Shown: positions 30,114 to 40,220 of the stretch, in pieces
Position numbering within the stretch: the stretch's first letter is position 1
Layout of the letters: each line of letters begins with the position of its first letter
Assembly: GCF_904848675.1 (NCBI RefSeq)
Contig: NZ_LR890047.1
Location: forward strand, 310,001 to 374,000
Source of the DNA: Profftia tarda
Lineage (GTDB): Bacteria > Pseudomonadota > Gammaproteobacteria > Enterobacterales > Enterobacteriaceae
DNA length: 64,000 nucleotides
Reading direction: 5' to 3'
Position numbers and translations under genes: made by a program
The notes under the pieces: model-generated
Seen by the model: the letters and a program-made list of their open reading frames with translations, nothing else
What the model was told of the DNA's origin: nothing
Databases searched by the model: none

Positions 30114-32267
30114 GTGTCACGCACAATTATGCTCATTCCCACTAGTGCTAGCTTTAATTTGAATAGTATTACCTTGGGCGTCATACGCTCTATAGAGAGG
30201 AAAAATATTCGTCCAGGTTTTTACAAACTAATAGCTGAATCACTAATACAGACCAATTCTCTTAAACAAACTACTAATCTTTTTCAAGATCACCCTTCTA
30301 TTCTTACAGCAGCATCATTGTGTAATTTTAACGATGAAAACATGCTTAATCTTAAACAACAGGACTTGTTAATAGAAGAAATACTATATGGTTATCACCA
30401 AAAAACTAAAAATGCAGAAGTCGTTCTAGTGGAAGGCTTAGTATTTCATCAAAATCAGAATTTTGCTAACAAAATAAATTATGAAATCTCAAAAATTCTG
30501 AATGCTGAAATCGTGTTTGTTATGGCTTTAGGCAATGAGACGTCTTCTCAGATAGTGGCACGCATCGAACTTGCTCGTTCTAAATTTGGCGGTGACAAAA
30601 ACAGAAATATTAGTGGTGTGATCATGAATATCCTGCACATGATAACTCATGATCAGCTTTATACTACCTCTAATCTATCTAAGATGTCTCTTAATTTTAA
30701 TGAAGCTAGCTTGGTAAGCTCCGATGTTGCACAATTATTAGAAAATAGTCCAGTACCCGTTTTAGGGGTTTTTTTATGGAATACTGAACTATTTCCTCTG
30801 CGAGCAATAGATATCGCTAATAACTTGAAAGCACGTATTGTTCATGCAGGAGATATAAAAAATCGTCAAATCGAATCTATTATTTTTTGCGCAAGAAGTA
30901 TGCCTTATATATTAGATGAATTACGCCAAGGCTCTTTAGTGGTCACCTCTGCTGACCGTACTGACGTTCTGGTAGCTGCATGTCTAGCTGCAATGAACGG
31001 TATAAAAATAGGATCAATCCTCCTAACTGATAGTTCTAACATGGATTCCCGTACCTTTAAGTTATGTAAAAGTGCATTACATACTGGTTTACCAGTATTT
31101 GTTGTTGACACTAACATCAGGGAGACTTCTTTAATGCTAGAGCGCTGTTTCAATCTTACAGCCCCTACAGATGATCAGAATCACTCAGAAAAGATATGCA
31201 ATCACATTGCAAATCATATTAATAGTAAGTGGATTGACTCGCTAACTTTAACATATACATCTCCATTTCGTTTATTACCTGCTGCTTTCTGCTGTAACCT
31301 AACTGATCTAGCACGTAAAGCCTGCAAACGTATTATATTACCAGAAGGTGATGAACCGCGCACTGTGAAAGCTGCGGTTATGTGCTCTGAACGCGGGATT
31401 GCAGAATGTGTTCTTCTAGGGATCCCAGAAAAGATTAAGCATGTAGCTGAGGATCAGGGAGTAGTTCTTGGTAAATCTATTTATATTATTGATCCTGAAT
31501 CTATTAGAGAAAAGTATTTAGATCGTCTGCTTGAATTGCGTAAAAGCAAAGGCATGACCGAAATAATTGCTCGTGAACAGCTTAAAGATAACGTAGTGCT
31601 GGGCACTCTAATGTTGGAACAGAATGAAGTAGACGGTTTAGTTTCTGGTGCAGTTCACACTACAGCAAATACTATCAGACCATCTTTGCAGCTTATTAAA
31701 ACTGCACCAGGTATTTCTCTAGTTTCTTCTGTCTTCTTTATGTTATTGCCTGATCAGGTCTTAGTTTATGCAGATTGCGCGATCAATTCGGATCCAACTG
31801 CTGAGCAATTATCTGAAATAGCAATCCAGTCTGCAGACTCTGCATCTTCCTTCGGTATAAAACCATATGTTGCAATGCTTTCTTACTCTACTGGTAACTC
31901 TGGTACAGGGATTAAGGTTGATAAGGTTCGCCAAGCTACTTGTTTAGCTCAGATGAAACGTCCTGATCTTATTATCGATGGTCCTCTGCAGTACGATGCG
32001 GCAATTATAGCAGACGTAGCTAAATTGAAAGCCCCTAATTCTCCAGTGGCAGGCAAAGCCACTGTGTGCATTTTCCCTGACCTCAATACGGGTAATACGA
32101 CATATAAAGCTGTGCAGCATTCTGGTGATTTACTGTCTATTGGTCCGATGCTGCAAGGTATGCGTAAGCCAGTAAACGACCTATCTCGCGGAGCACGGGT
32201 TAACGATATAGTATATACCGTTGCTCTTACTGCTGTTCAGGCTGCACACTTAGATCATCTTAAGTAA
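30114..32267 (+). CDS. pta: Phosphate acetyltransferase
   Basis: Interconverts acetyl-CoA and acetyl phosphate. This is the long enterobacterial form (717 residues; E. coli 714), with an N-terminal BioD-like domain (LIPTSASFNLNSITLGVIRS), a DRTGG-type middle domain (TSADRTDVLVAACLAAMNG) and a C-terminal catalytic PTA_PTB domain from about residue 400 (RIILPEGDEPRTVKAA, SGAVHTTANTIRP, AMLSYSTGNSGTG, PDLNTGNTTYKA). The start codon is GTG with AGAGGTG before it. The start MSRTIMLIPTS matches the family. It is probably cotranscribed with ackA. The N-terminal domain is the most diverged part. Confidence 0.96.
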   Translation: MSRTIMLIPTSASFNLNSITLGVIRSIERKNIRPGFYKLIAESLIQTNSLKQTTNLFQDHPSILTAASLCNFNDENMLNLKQQDLLIEEILYGYHQKTKNAEVVLVEGLVFHQNQNFANKINYEISKILNAEIVFVMALGNETSSQIVARIELARSKFGGDKNRNISGVIMNILHMITHDQLYTTSNLSKMSLNFNEASLVSSDVAQLLENSPVPVLGVFLWNTELFPLRAIDIANNLKARIVHAGDIKNRQIESIIFCARSMPYILDELRQGSLVVTSADRTDVLVAACLAAMNGIKIGSILLTDSSNMDSRTFKLCKSALHTGLPVFVVDTNIRETSLMLERCFNLTAPTDDQNHSEKICNHIANHINSKWIDSLTLTYTSPFRLLPAAFCCNLTDLARKACKRIILPEGDEPRTVKAAVMCSERGIAECVLLGIPEKIKHVAEDQGVVLGKSIYIIDPESIREKYLDRLLELRKSKGMTEIIAREQLKDNVVLGTLMLEQNEVDGLVSGAVHTTANTIRPSLQLIKTAPGISLVSSVFFMLLPDQVLVYADCAINSDPTAEQLSEIAIQSADSASSFGIKPYVAMLSYSTGNSGTGIKVDKVRQATCLAQMKRPDLIIDGPLQYDAAIIADVAKLKAPNSPVAGKATVCIFPDLNTGNTTYKAVQHSGDLLSIGPMLQGMRKPVNDLSRGARVNDIVYTVALTAVQAAHLDHLK

Positions 32268-35200
32268 ATGTGTTATCATTACCGTTTGAAAGTCGTTAAA
32301 GTAATTCCACTATGGATATATACTAAATTTGTCTATTTATAGCATTTTCTGCGATAGTTTTTAGAGTGAAGACATATTATTTTTAATAACAGTGACATTC
32401 TAGGCTTTTATGTATTAGCATATTTTATACATTATCCTAGATCTTCATATGAGACGATGAATTAATCTTAAAGAACAAAATATATTAATATTATGCGTTA
32501 TGTTTATAATTAATTTAATTATTTTTTAACTATATGATTTATGTGATTTTATTGAATTAATTGCGCATTATCTTATTTGGCATCATATTTTAAGGTTTAA
32601 TTCAAAAGATATTTATTTTTTAACCATCGACTTCCGAAAAAATAAAAACTAGTTATTATCTTCTGCCTTTTTAAAGTCCGAAGTTAATCATTCTGATGAT
32701 GGATGATATATGCTTGATTTTAGTGCAGTCACAGATGAATAGGAAAACATCTGCTTTTGCTAGACACCCCTCTCTTCTGTTTTATTATATTATTTTGCTG
32801 TCACTATTATTCATCTTATTGATAAATATATCTTGAATATTTGTGAAAACAATTCACAGGTTTTAGCAATATTTTGATCTAACGTAGATAGGCACTTGCC
32901 CAGATTATTAATTATCTGATTAACCGCTCTTTATAAGTCATGTACTGAATATAATGCTATAGGATCTATTTTAGAAAATCCTTCTAGTTTTATGCGATCA
33001 TCAAACTTACTGTATTACTAAACTTTGAAGTATTATATATTATTGAGGCAGATAATAATGATATAATAAATTATTATTAATTAATACACTTTATTCATAA
33101 CCTCCTAATTTATTCCTTAGATCTATTTACTTTATTTCGGATATATATTATTAGGTACTTTTCTTATCTTCTGTTGATCTGTTGATAATTATATTAACCC
33201 AGGCTGTCATAGTTTATCCCTGAACTTGAAATATAAATAATAAATTTACATCACAGCTTACTATATATAAGATACATTTTCATCTTTATAAATCTCTTGA
33301 TTAGTCTATATAAAATATATTTATTGATATTATTTTGGAGCAAAAATTTGCACATAACAATTTTATATATCTAGTCGTATTTTCTTAAAAATGCATTAAA
33401 ATATATAAAATATTTATATCAGTTTTATATTTTTACTTCTTAGACAATTCTTATCCAAAGTCCTATGAAGAAGAACTTGGTCTTGCTCTGATATTATTTT
33501 TGAGCATTTCGGAAAACCTAACTAGCTCACTAATACAATCATATTTTAGAGAGTATGTTGCTCGTTCTATGAGTTACGAGCATAATTAATTCAATTGATA
33601 TGAAAATCTTAAAGAGCCAGTAATTTGATAAGGAAGATGACCTAATCTGTTTATCGGAATTTAATAATAAATTTTTAAAGTATTTAGATGATATTTTATT
33701 AGCGATATAAAAATATTTTTATATAATTATATGTTTCGAAACATAATTTGCGATACATCTAATGTATGTGATCAAAATAAAAAATATTTTAAATATTATT
33801 TAGGATATTATTTATGACCTGGTACACCCTACGCGCTATTAATCTATTCTGGTATATAGCTTAACTAAATCAAGGTAAGTATGATTCACGATCATATTCA
33901 ATCAAAAGTACTTCCAAAATACTACTAAGTCACTTAAGATTTATAACAGTAGTATGTATATCAAGATTCTTATCTTTATAATATTATCTTCTCTTTCTTA
34001 ACTAGATGCATATTACTTGATTATAAGGCATATGTGGAACACTAAGTTTATGATTTATATAATTTCATATTGTAAGATTTTATACTTTATTCTGCTTTAC
34101 CCATAAAGTATTGGTATTAAGTTTGAATAAAAATTTTTTAGATCATAACTTTGTATTAGTCTGTATACATATTCCTTCTGATCAAGACGCTATAAGGTAG
34201 TATCGTATCCTATAAAACTCGGTAAGATTATGAGCATTTATCTTATTTATGTTTATGGTACAACTAACTGAAGATGATACTTATTATTTCAAGTAAATAT
34301 TATTTAGATGTCCTAGTTATCCGCTTTACTATGTATTTATCTGTCTCAACATTTATACATCAGATTATCAGGAATGTATGTTGAAAGATCTATTAGGTTT
34401 ATTTAGGGTTTTACTGTATTTTAATCCCCTTAGAAGATTATACCTATTTCTTACTTAATAAATAACTTAAGCCTAACTGTTATTATAAATAATAATATAT
34501 AAAACGGTATTATGATGTCATTCATAGGAACTATTATGCATAAATTTGGAAAAATTATTGTAAATATTTTGATATGGTGCTAATTAATCAATAATCATAA
34601 ATTATATAAAGGTAATACGCATACAATAAAATTTACGTGTTATCTCTTCTGATAGATAGCCTGATTCACAGCTTCTGTAAAATAAATGCGCTAGTTCTAG
34701 AAAATATCAAATATGTGCATACTTGAACAGTATCCGCAATCCGCAATTGCTATAATGAGAACGATAAACAAGTAACTTTTCTATAAGCACTTAGCTGGTT
34801 CATTGAATGTCTAAGAAAAATATCTAAGTTATAACTTTGATTTCGAGAGTCTTGATTCATGAGGTTGCTAATAAATTAGAAAGTATTTTACTGATTAGCT
34901 TAGACATCCCCTATTTCAGGCAAAATACTTTATAATATTGTCCTCTTTTCGGCTGTTAAAAAGTTTTGATACTCTCATGGGTATTAGAGTTAGATTTGTA
35001 ACATTGCGTTGATTTAAGAACATCGTCGGAGATTGCTAAATAGTTATTAGTATTTAATTTTGATCCGGAGGTAAAAGATCTTTGCGGATCTTAAATTCAT
35101 CGTATAAATATTATAGCCCAATAAATAGTACTAAACTAAAGTATCCCTGTCTTGACAAGTTTTTCCACCTTTTGTGAAATTTATTATTTTATCATCTTAC

Positions 35201-35648
35201 AAAATTCACATGTATGTAGAATACATAAAGGATTACAGTTTATTTTGAGATATTACTGATAAAATTTGGCTGTAAATTATAATTATTAGTTGATATCTAT
35301 TATCGAGATTATCTCTATACAAGTAAGATGTAAATAGTTTACATGACGGTTTTAAATCATACATGCTATTATAGTGCTCTGAGTTAAAAGCAAGACGATA
35401 ACATTTCTCTCAGTTTTCTAGGAATGATTTTATGTATTACTTACCTTAAAGTATTATTAGTTAGTATCGTATAGAAGAGTCTATAATTAATATTATACAA
35501 TAATATTGTTTCAGTATAAATTTAGAGAAATTAATTAGAGGTTTCTAAAAAATTGAGTATGAACATTGTAATAAATATAATGTTTGATAATATCATATAA
35601 TAGATAAAAAATCTGATTTTAGCCGCTAAAGGATTAATCATTATAGCT
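32268..35648. other. Largest gene-free gap, upstream of the dcw cluster
   Basis: About 3.4 kb without a recognisable gene, the longest blank in the window. In E. coli the cluster begins with mraZ, preceded by cra and others; no MraZ-like frame is found before rsmH, and conceptual translation of 35190-35640 shows none of the MraZ motifs. A possible -35 box lies at 35152. A short GATCCG...CGGATC inverted repeat around 35063-35090 encloses a GGAGGT. No tRNA or known small RNA was recognised. Confidence 0.6.
35152..35180 (+). promoter_or_regulatory. Possible relic promoter of the dcw cluster
   Basis: TTGACA (35152-35157), 17 bases, then TGAAAT (35175-35180). The -35 is perfect but the -10 matches TATAAT at only four positions. 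The 460 bases between it and rsmH would just fit the missing mraZ gene, so this may be the old cluster promoter. Weak evidence. Confidence 0.3.
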
Positions 35649-36587
35649 ATGCTAGAAAAAAAGTACCTACATAAGAGTGTATTACTAGATGAGTCAATAA
35701 ATTGCCTTAATCCACGCAGTGATGGCATTTATATAGATGGCACTTTTGGTGGTGGCGGTCATTCACGTTTACTGTTATCGCACTTGGGGCCAAAAGGCAA
35801 AGTATTTGCTATTGATCGTGACCCTCAAGCTATTGAAGTTGCATCAGAAATAATGGACCCACGATTTTCTAGCATTCATGGAGTATTTTCTAATATAGAG
35901 ACCTATGCCAGATCATTAGGTCTGGCAGGTCAAATAAATGGCATTTTATTTGACCTGGGTGTCTCCACAACACAACTTGAGGATAATGCACGTGGTTTTT
36001 CCTTTATGCGAGATGGACCACTGGATATGCGTATGGACCAGACGTGTGGATTATTTGCTGCCGAGTTGCTGATGAAATCAGAAGAAGAGATTAGTTGGGT
36101 ACTAAAGACCTTCGGTGAAGAACGATTTGCTAAACGCATTGCTCGCGCTATTATTCAGCAAAACAGACTTGCGCCAATAACACGCACAAATCAACTTGCA
36201 ACTCTGGTCGCTAATGCTATTCCGTTTCGCGAAAAGCATAAACACCCTGCAACACGTACTTTTCAGGCTATACGCATCTACATTAACAAAGAGTTAGAGG
36301 AGCTTCAAAAGGCATTGAATAGCTCATTGGAAATTCTTGCCCCTAAAGGTCGTCTATCTGTTATAAGCTTTCATTCTCTAGAAGATCGCATTGTTAAGAA
36401 ATTCATTCATAATCATAGCTGTGGTTTTCAACTACCCGCTGGTATTCCTTTAACCGAATTGCAGCTTCGTAGCTATTTTCATCAGAAATTGAAAAGAGTA
36501 TGCAAAATAAAAGCTAGTAGTGCTGAAGTAGTCAGGAACCCACGAGCACGGAGTGCAATTCTTCGAACTGCTGAAAGAATAGTTTAA
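35649..36587 (+). CDS. rsmH: 16S rRNA m4C1402 methyltransferase
   Basis: SAM-dependent N4-methylation of C1402 in 16S rRNA (also called mraW). It has 312 residues (E. coli 313). The SAM site is IDGTFGGGGHSRLLLS, followed by AIDRDPQA, ILFDLGVSTTQL, the RGFSFMRDGPLDMRMD block and the C-terminal VISFHSLEDRIVK. It is the first gene of the dcw cluster here because mraZ is absent. Its TAA overlaps the ATG of ftsL by one base. No strong ribosome binding site precedes its ATG. Confidence 0.96.
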   Translation: MLEKKYLHKSVLLDESINCLNPRSDGIYIDGTFGGGGHSRLLLSHLGPKGKVFAIDRDPQAIEVASEIMDPRFSSIHGVFSNIETYARSLGLAGQINGILFDLGVSTTQLEDNARGFSFMRDGPLDMRMDQTCGLFAAELLMKSEEEISWVLKTFGEERFAKRIARAIIQQNRLAPITRTNQLATLVANAIPFREKHKHPATRTFQAIRIYINKELEELQKALNSSLEILAPKGRLSVISFHSLEDRIVKKFIHNHSCGFQLPAGIPLTELQLRSYFHQKLKRVCKIKASSAEVVRNPRARSAILRTAERIV

Positions 36588-36907
36588 TGAATACTAATAA
36601 GCGCTATACGCTGGTTACCTTAATAAGAAGAGATATCCTCAGTCACTGCAAAATGCCTCTATTTCTTTTTATTATTCTATTAATTTCAGCTATTTGTGTC
36701 GTTATGATAACTTATAAAACTCGTGTGCTAACTGCTCAGCGTGAGAAGTTAGCACACGAGCATGATGCTCTGGATACTGAATGGCGCAACTTGATTCTAG
36801 AAGATAATGCGTTAGCAGATCATAAACGTCTAGAGCAGATTGCAAAACAGAAGTTAAACATGGATTATGTAGATCCAACCAAAGAGAAGATCTTGGTTCA
36901 ACAATAG
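36587..36907 (+). CDS. ftsL: Cell division protein FtsL
   Basis: Small bitopic inner-membrane divisome protein that works with FtsB and FtsQ to switch on FtsW-FtsI. It has 106 residues: a cytoplasmic N-terminus, one membrane span (about 24-43, PLFLFIILLISAICVVMITY) and a periplasmic coiled coil (about 48-90, LTAQREKLAHEHDALDTEWR). Length and the sequence EWRNLILEDNAL match E. coli FtsL. It starts on the last base of rsmH, so its translation is probably coupled. A 14-bp perfect hairpin lies within the gene at 36720-36760. Confidence 0.93.
   Translation: MNTNKRYTLVTLIRRDILSHCKMPLFLFIILLISAICVVMITYKTRVLTAQREKLAHEHDALDTEWRNLILEDNALADHKRLEQIAKQKLNMDYVDPTKEKILVQQ
36720..36760. repeat. 14-bp perfect inverted repeat inside ftsL
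   Basis: CTCGTGTGCTAACT (36720-36733) and its exact complement (36747-36760) flank a 13-base loop in codons just after the membrane span. With 7 G/C pairs it is among the more stable hairpins seen in this AT-rich window. Confidence 0.8.
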
Positions 36908-36967
36908 ATGATTTAATTGGATTATGTTGTTAAAAGACAATTTTGGACGTTATTAAAGATATAATTA

Positions 36968-38713
36968 ATGAAAGCAGTTACCATCTGCAAGTTCAAACCT
37001 CATAAAGCTCAGGCCAGTTTTATTAGCTGGCGTTTTGCATTAATCTCCGTTTGCATATTTCTTGGATTAATAGGTTTATTAGGACGTGTTACTTATCTAC
37101 AGATTATTAACCCAAAGCTTTTAGTGCGCGAAGGTGATGCACGTTCATTACGAACCCAGCGTATCCTCGCTTCTCGCGGTATGATTAGTGATCGTATGGG
37201 GCGCCCACTTGCAGTAAGTGTACCAGTAAACGCCATTTGGGCGGATCCTAAGGTAGTACATGAATGCGGTGGAGTTAATTTAGATACCCGATGGAAAGCT
37301 TTAGCCGATGCTCTAGAAATGTCGTTAGATAAAATAGCAGCGCGCATTAATGCTAATCCAAAAGGGCGTTTTGTTTATTTAGCCCGTCAAGTTAACCCTT
37401 TAATAGCCGCTTATATACATAAGCTAAAAATATCTGGAATTTTTCAACAGCGAGAATCTCGCCGTTATTACCCTGCAGGTCAGGTTACTGCTCATGTTAT
37501 CGGAATTACCAATATTGATAGCCAAGGAATTGAAGGAGTAGAAAAAAGTTTTGATAATTGGCTAGCTGGCCACGCGGGTCAACGTACTTTTCGTAAAGAT
37601 CGTTTCGGACGCGTTATTGAAGATGTTTCATCTACAGAAAGCGAGGCTGCACATAACCTTATACTCAGCATTGACGAGCGATTACAATTATTGGTTTATT
37701 GTAAACTAAAACATGCCGTTGCTCTTAATAAAGCCGACTCAGGTAGTGCAGTTTTAGTTGACGTGAATACTGGTGAAGTCTTGGCGATGGCTAATATTCC
37801 TTCGTATAATCCAAATAATTTATCAAATACTCCAAAACGTGCCATGCGTAACCGAGCTATTACTGACATGTTTGAGCCGGGATCAACGGTGAAGCCTATG
37901 GTGATAATGACTGCTCTACAGCGTAATTTGGTAAAAGAAAATAGTATAATCAATACTCAACCTTATTTTATTAACGGGCATCAGATTAAAGATGTTTCTC
38001 GTTACAAAGAACTTTCTATAACGGGTATTTTGCAGAAATCTAGTAACGTTGGTGTATCAAAGCTGGCATTAGCTATGCCTTCTTCTGCGCTAGTGGAGAC
38101 TTACTCACACTTTGGATTAGGAAAAGCAACCAACTTGGGTCTGGTCGGAGAAAACAGCGGCATTTACCCTACAAAACAGCGTTGGTCTGACATAGAGAGA
38201 GCTACTTTTTCTTTTGGGTATGGTCTTATGGTAACACCATTACAGTTAGCACGTGTCTATGCAACTATTGGTAGTTTAGGCATATATCGTCCGTTGTCGA
38301 TAACTACCGTTAATGAGCCGGTTTTAGGTAAACGTGTATTTCCAGAATCAATAGCGCGTATAGTTGTACATATGATGGAAAGCGTTGCATTGCCTGGCGG
38401 TGGAGGTAGCAAAGCTGCAATAAAAAGTTATCGTATTGCTATCAAGACTGGTACAGCTAAGACAGTAGGATCTGATGGTCATTACATTGATAAATATATT
38501 GCTTACACTGCTGGCATAGCGCCTGCTAGTAATCCTCGCTTTTCTTTAGTAGTAATAATCAATAATCCGCGGGCGGGTCAGTATTATGGTGGTGCTGTAT
38601 CTGCTCCGATCTTTGGAGCGATCATGGACGGCGCTTTACGTACTATGAACATTAAACCAGATGCTTTGATATCAGTTAATACAAGGTCATTAATCAATAA
38701 TAAAAGGGGATAG
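36968..38713 (+). CDS. ftsI: Septal peptidoglycan transpeptidase PBP3
   Basis: Class B penicillin-binding protein that cross-links septal peptidoglycan together with FtsW. It has 581 residues (E. coli 588). Parts in order: cytoplasmic N-terminus, one membrane span (about 24-44), the non-catalytic pedestal domain, and the transpeptidase domain with the S-x-x-K motif in EPGSTVKP (serine 306), the S-S-N motif in LQKSSNVGVS, and KTGTAKTV. The C-terminal processing region is shorter than in E. coli. It sits 60 bases after ftsL and 4 bases before murE. Confidence 0.96.
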   Translation: MKAVTICKFKPHKAQASFISWRFALISVCIFLGLIGLLGRVTYLQIINPKLLVREGDARSLRTQRILASRGMISDRMGRPLAVSVPVNAIWADPKVVHECGGVNLDTRWKALADALEMSLDKIAARINANPKGRFVYLARQVNPLIAAYIHKLKISGIFQQRESRRYYPAGQVTAHVIGITNIDSQGIEGVEKSFDNWLAGHAGQRTFRKDRFGRVIEDVSSTESEAAHNLILSIDERLQLLVYCKLKHAVALNKADSGSAVLVDVNTGEVLAMANIPSYNPNNLSNTPKRAMRNRAITDMFEPGSTVKPMVIMTALQRNLVKENSIINTQPYFINGHQIKDVSRYKELSITGILQKSSNVGVSKLALAMPSSALVETYSHFGLGKATNLGLVGENSGIYPTKQRWSDIERATFSFGYGLMVTPLQLARVYATIGSLGIYRPLSITTVNEPVLGKRVFPESIARIVVHMMESVALPGGGGSKAAIKSYRIAIKTGTAKTVGSDGHYIDKYIAYTAGIAPASNPRFSLVVIINNPRAGQYYGGAVSAPIFGAIMDGALRTMNIKPDALISVNTRSLINNKRG

Positions 38714-38717
38714 TTAG

Positions 38718-40220
38718 GTGCTAAATCGTAATTTACGTGCTCTTTTAGCTCCTTGGGGTGTAGATGTACCGGATCTATTTTTGCGAGAAATGACATCGGA
38801 TAGTAGACTTGTTTCCGCAGGTGATCTGTTTATGGCAGTTGTTGGACATACGATAGATGCCCGTTTTTATATTCCGCAAGCTATACATCAAGGAGTAGCC
38901 GCAGTGATTGCGGAATCATATGAAAAATTAGGCGTTCAGACTATTATTCAAAGGGATGGAATCCCTATAGTTTATCTCCATGAAATAAAGAAGCATCTTT
39001 CTAGGATAGCGGGGATATTTTATAATCATCCGGCCGCTCATTTGTATTTAATCGCTGTAACTGGTACTAATGGCAAAACCACCGTCACTCAATTAATAGC
39101 GCAGTGGGGGGTATTATTAGGTGAGACTAGTGCAGTTATGGGAACGATAGGAAATGGTGTTTTAGGAAAAGTAATCCCAAGCGCAAACACTACATGTTCA
39201 GCTGTTGATGTGCAATTTCTTTTGAATAGCTTTTTGTCTAAAGGTGCAACTCTGACGGCTATGGAAGTTTCCTCACATGCTCTAGCACAAAATCGCGTCG
39301 CCGCACTGCCATTTGCTGCGTCTGTATTTACTAATCTTAGTCGTGATCACCTAGATTATCATGGCAATATGCATCAATACGCACAGATCAAATGGTTACT
39401 ATTCTCAACTCATGACAGTGGTGAAATGATTATTAATGCTGATGATAAACTCGGCTATGATTGGTTGTCTAAATTACCTAATGCGATCGCCGTTACTATG
39501 AAAAAACATCTTCAGAAAAACTTCTCTCGGCGTTTGGTTTCATTAACTGCAGTAGAGCATCAAGAAGGATTTGCAAATATATTCTTTAACTCCTCGTGGG
39601 GCAAAGGAGTACTCAAAAGCCGCTTGATAGGATCATTTAACGTTAGCAATTTACTCTTGGCTGTAGCAACTATGCTAGCTCTAGGATATCCATTAAATGA
39701 GCTATGCAAAACATCAATTCAACTACGGCCAATATTTGGCCGTATGGAGTCTTTTAATGCGCCAGGTAAACCAACCGTTTTTGTAGATTATGCTCATACC
39801 CCTGATGCGCTTCATGAAGCACTCCAAGCTGCTCGTTTGCAGTGCAAAGGGCAGCTTTGGTGCATATTTGGTTGTGGGGGCAATCGTGATCAAGGAAAGC
39901 GTTCAATCATGGGTAGTGTTGCTGAGCAATATGCAGATCGAGTCGTGATAACTGATGATAATCCTCGCAAAGAAAATCCAAAAGGTATAATGGATGATAT
40001 CCTAAATGGTATTGTTGATACTAAGCATGTCCAAAAAATTTCAGATCGCAGTGAAGCTGTGACCTATGCAATTAAGCAAGCTAAGCAGGCTGATGTTATT
40101 TTAATTGCAGGTAAAGGTCATGAAAATTATCAATTAATTGGTAATTCTGAGCTGTATTGTTCTGATCGCGATACCGTTTCGCTATTGTTAAGGGGAGCAG
40201 AATGTTCCCTATTTCCTTAG
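38718..40220 (+). CDS. murE: UDP-MurNAc-tripeptide synthetase (adds meso-DAP)
   Basis: Cytoplasmic ligase adding meso-diaminopimelate to UDP-MurNAc-L-Ala-D-Glu. It has 500 residues (E. coli 495). The start is GTG with AGGGGA 7 bases upstream; the N-terminus RNLRALLAPWGVD agrees with E. coli. The ATP loop GTNGKTT is at 116-122, and the DAP-recognition motif DNPR at 414-417 identifies it as the DAP and not the lysine enzyme. Its 3' end overlaps murF by 19 bases, so translation is likely coupled. Confidence 0.96.
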   Translation: MLNRNLRALLAPWGVDVPDLFLREMTSDSRLVSAGDLFMAVVGHTIDARFYIPQAIHQGVAAVIAESYEKLGVQTIIQRDGIPIVYLHEIKKHLSRIAGIFYNHPAAHLYLIAVTGTNGKTTVTQLIAQWGVLLGETSAVMGTIGNGVLGKVIPSANTTCSAVDVQFLLNSFLSKGATLTAMEVSSHALAQNRVAALPFAASVFTNLSRDHLDYHGNMHQYAQIKWLLFSTHDSGEMIINADDKLGYDWLSKLPNAIAVTMKKHLQKNFSRRLVSLTAVEHQEGFANIFFNSSWGKGVLKSRLIGSFNVSNLLLAVATMLALGYPLNELCKTSIQLRPIFGRMESFNAPGKPTVFVDYAHTPDALHEALQAARLQCKGQLWCIFGCGGNRDQGKRSIMGSVAEQYADRVVITDDNPRKENPKGIMDDILNGIVDTKHVQKISDRSEAVTYAIKQAKQADVILIAGKGHENYQLIGNSELYCSDRDTVSLLLRGAECSLFP

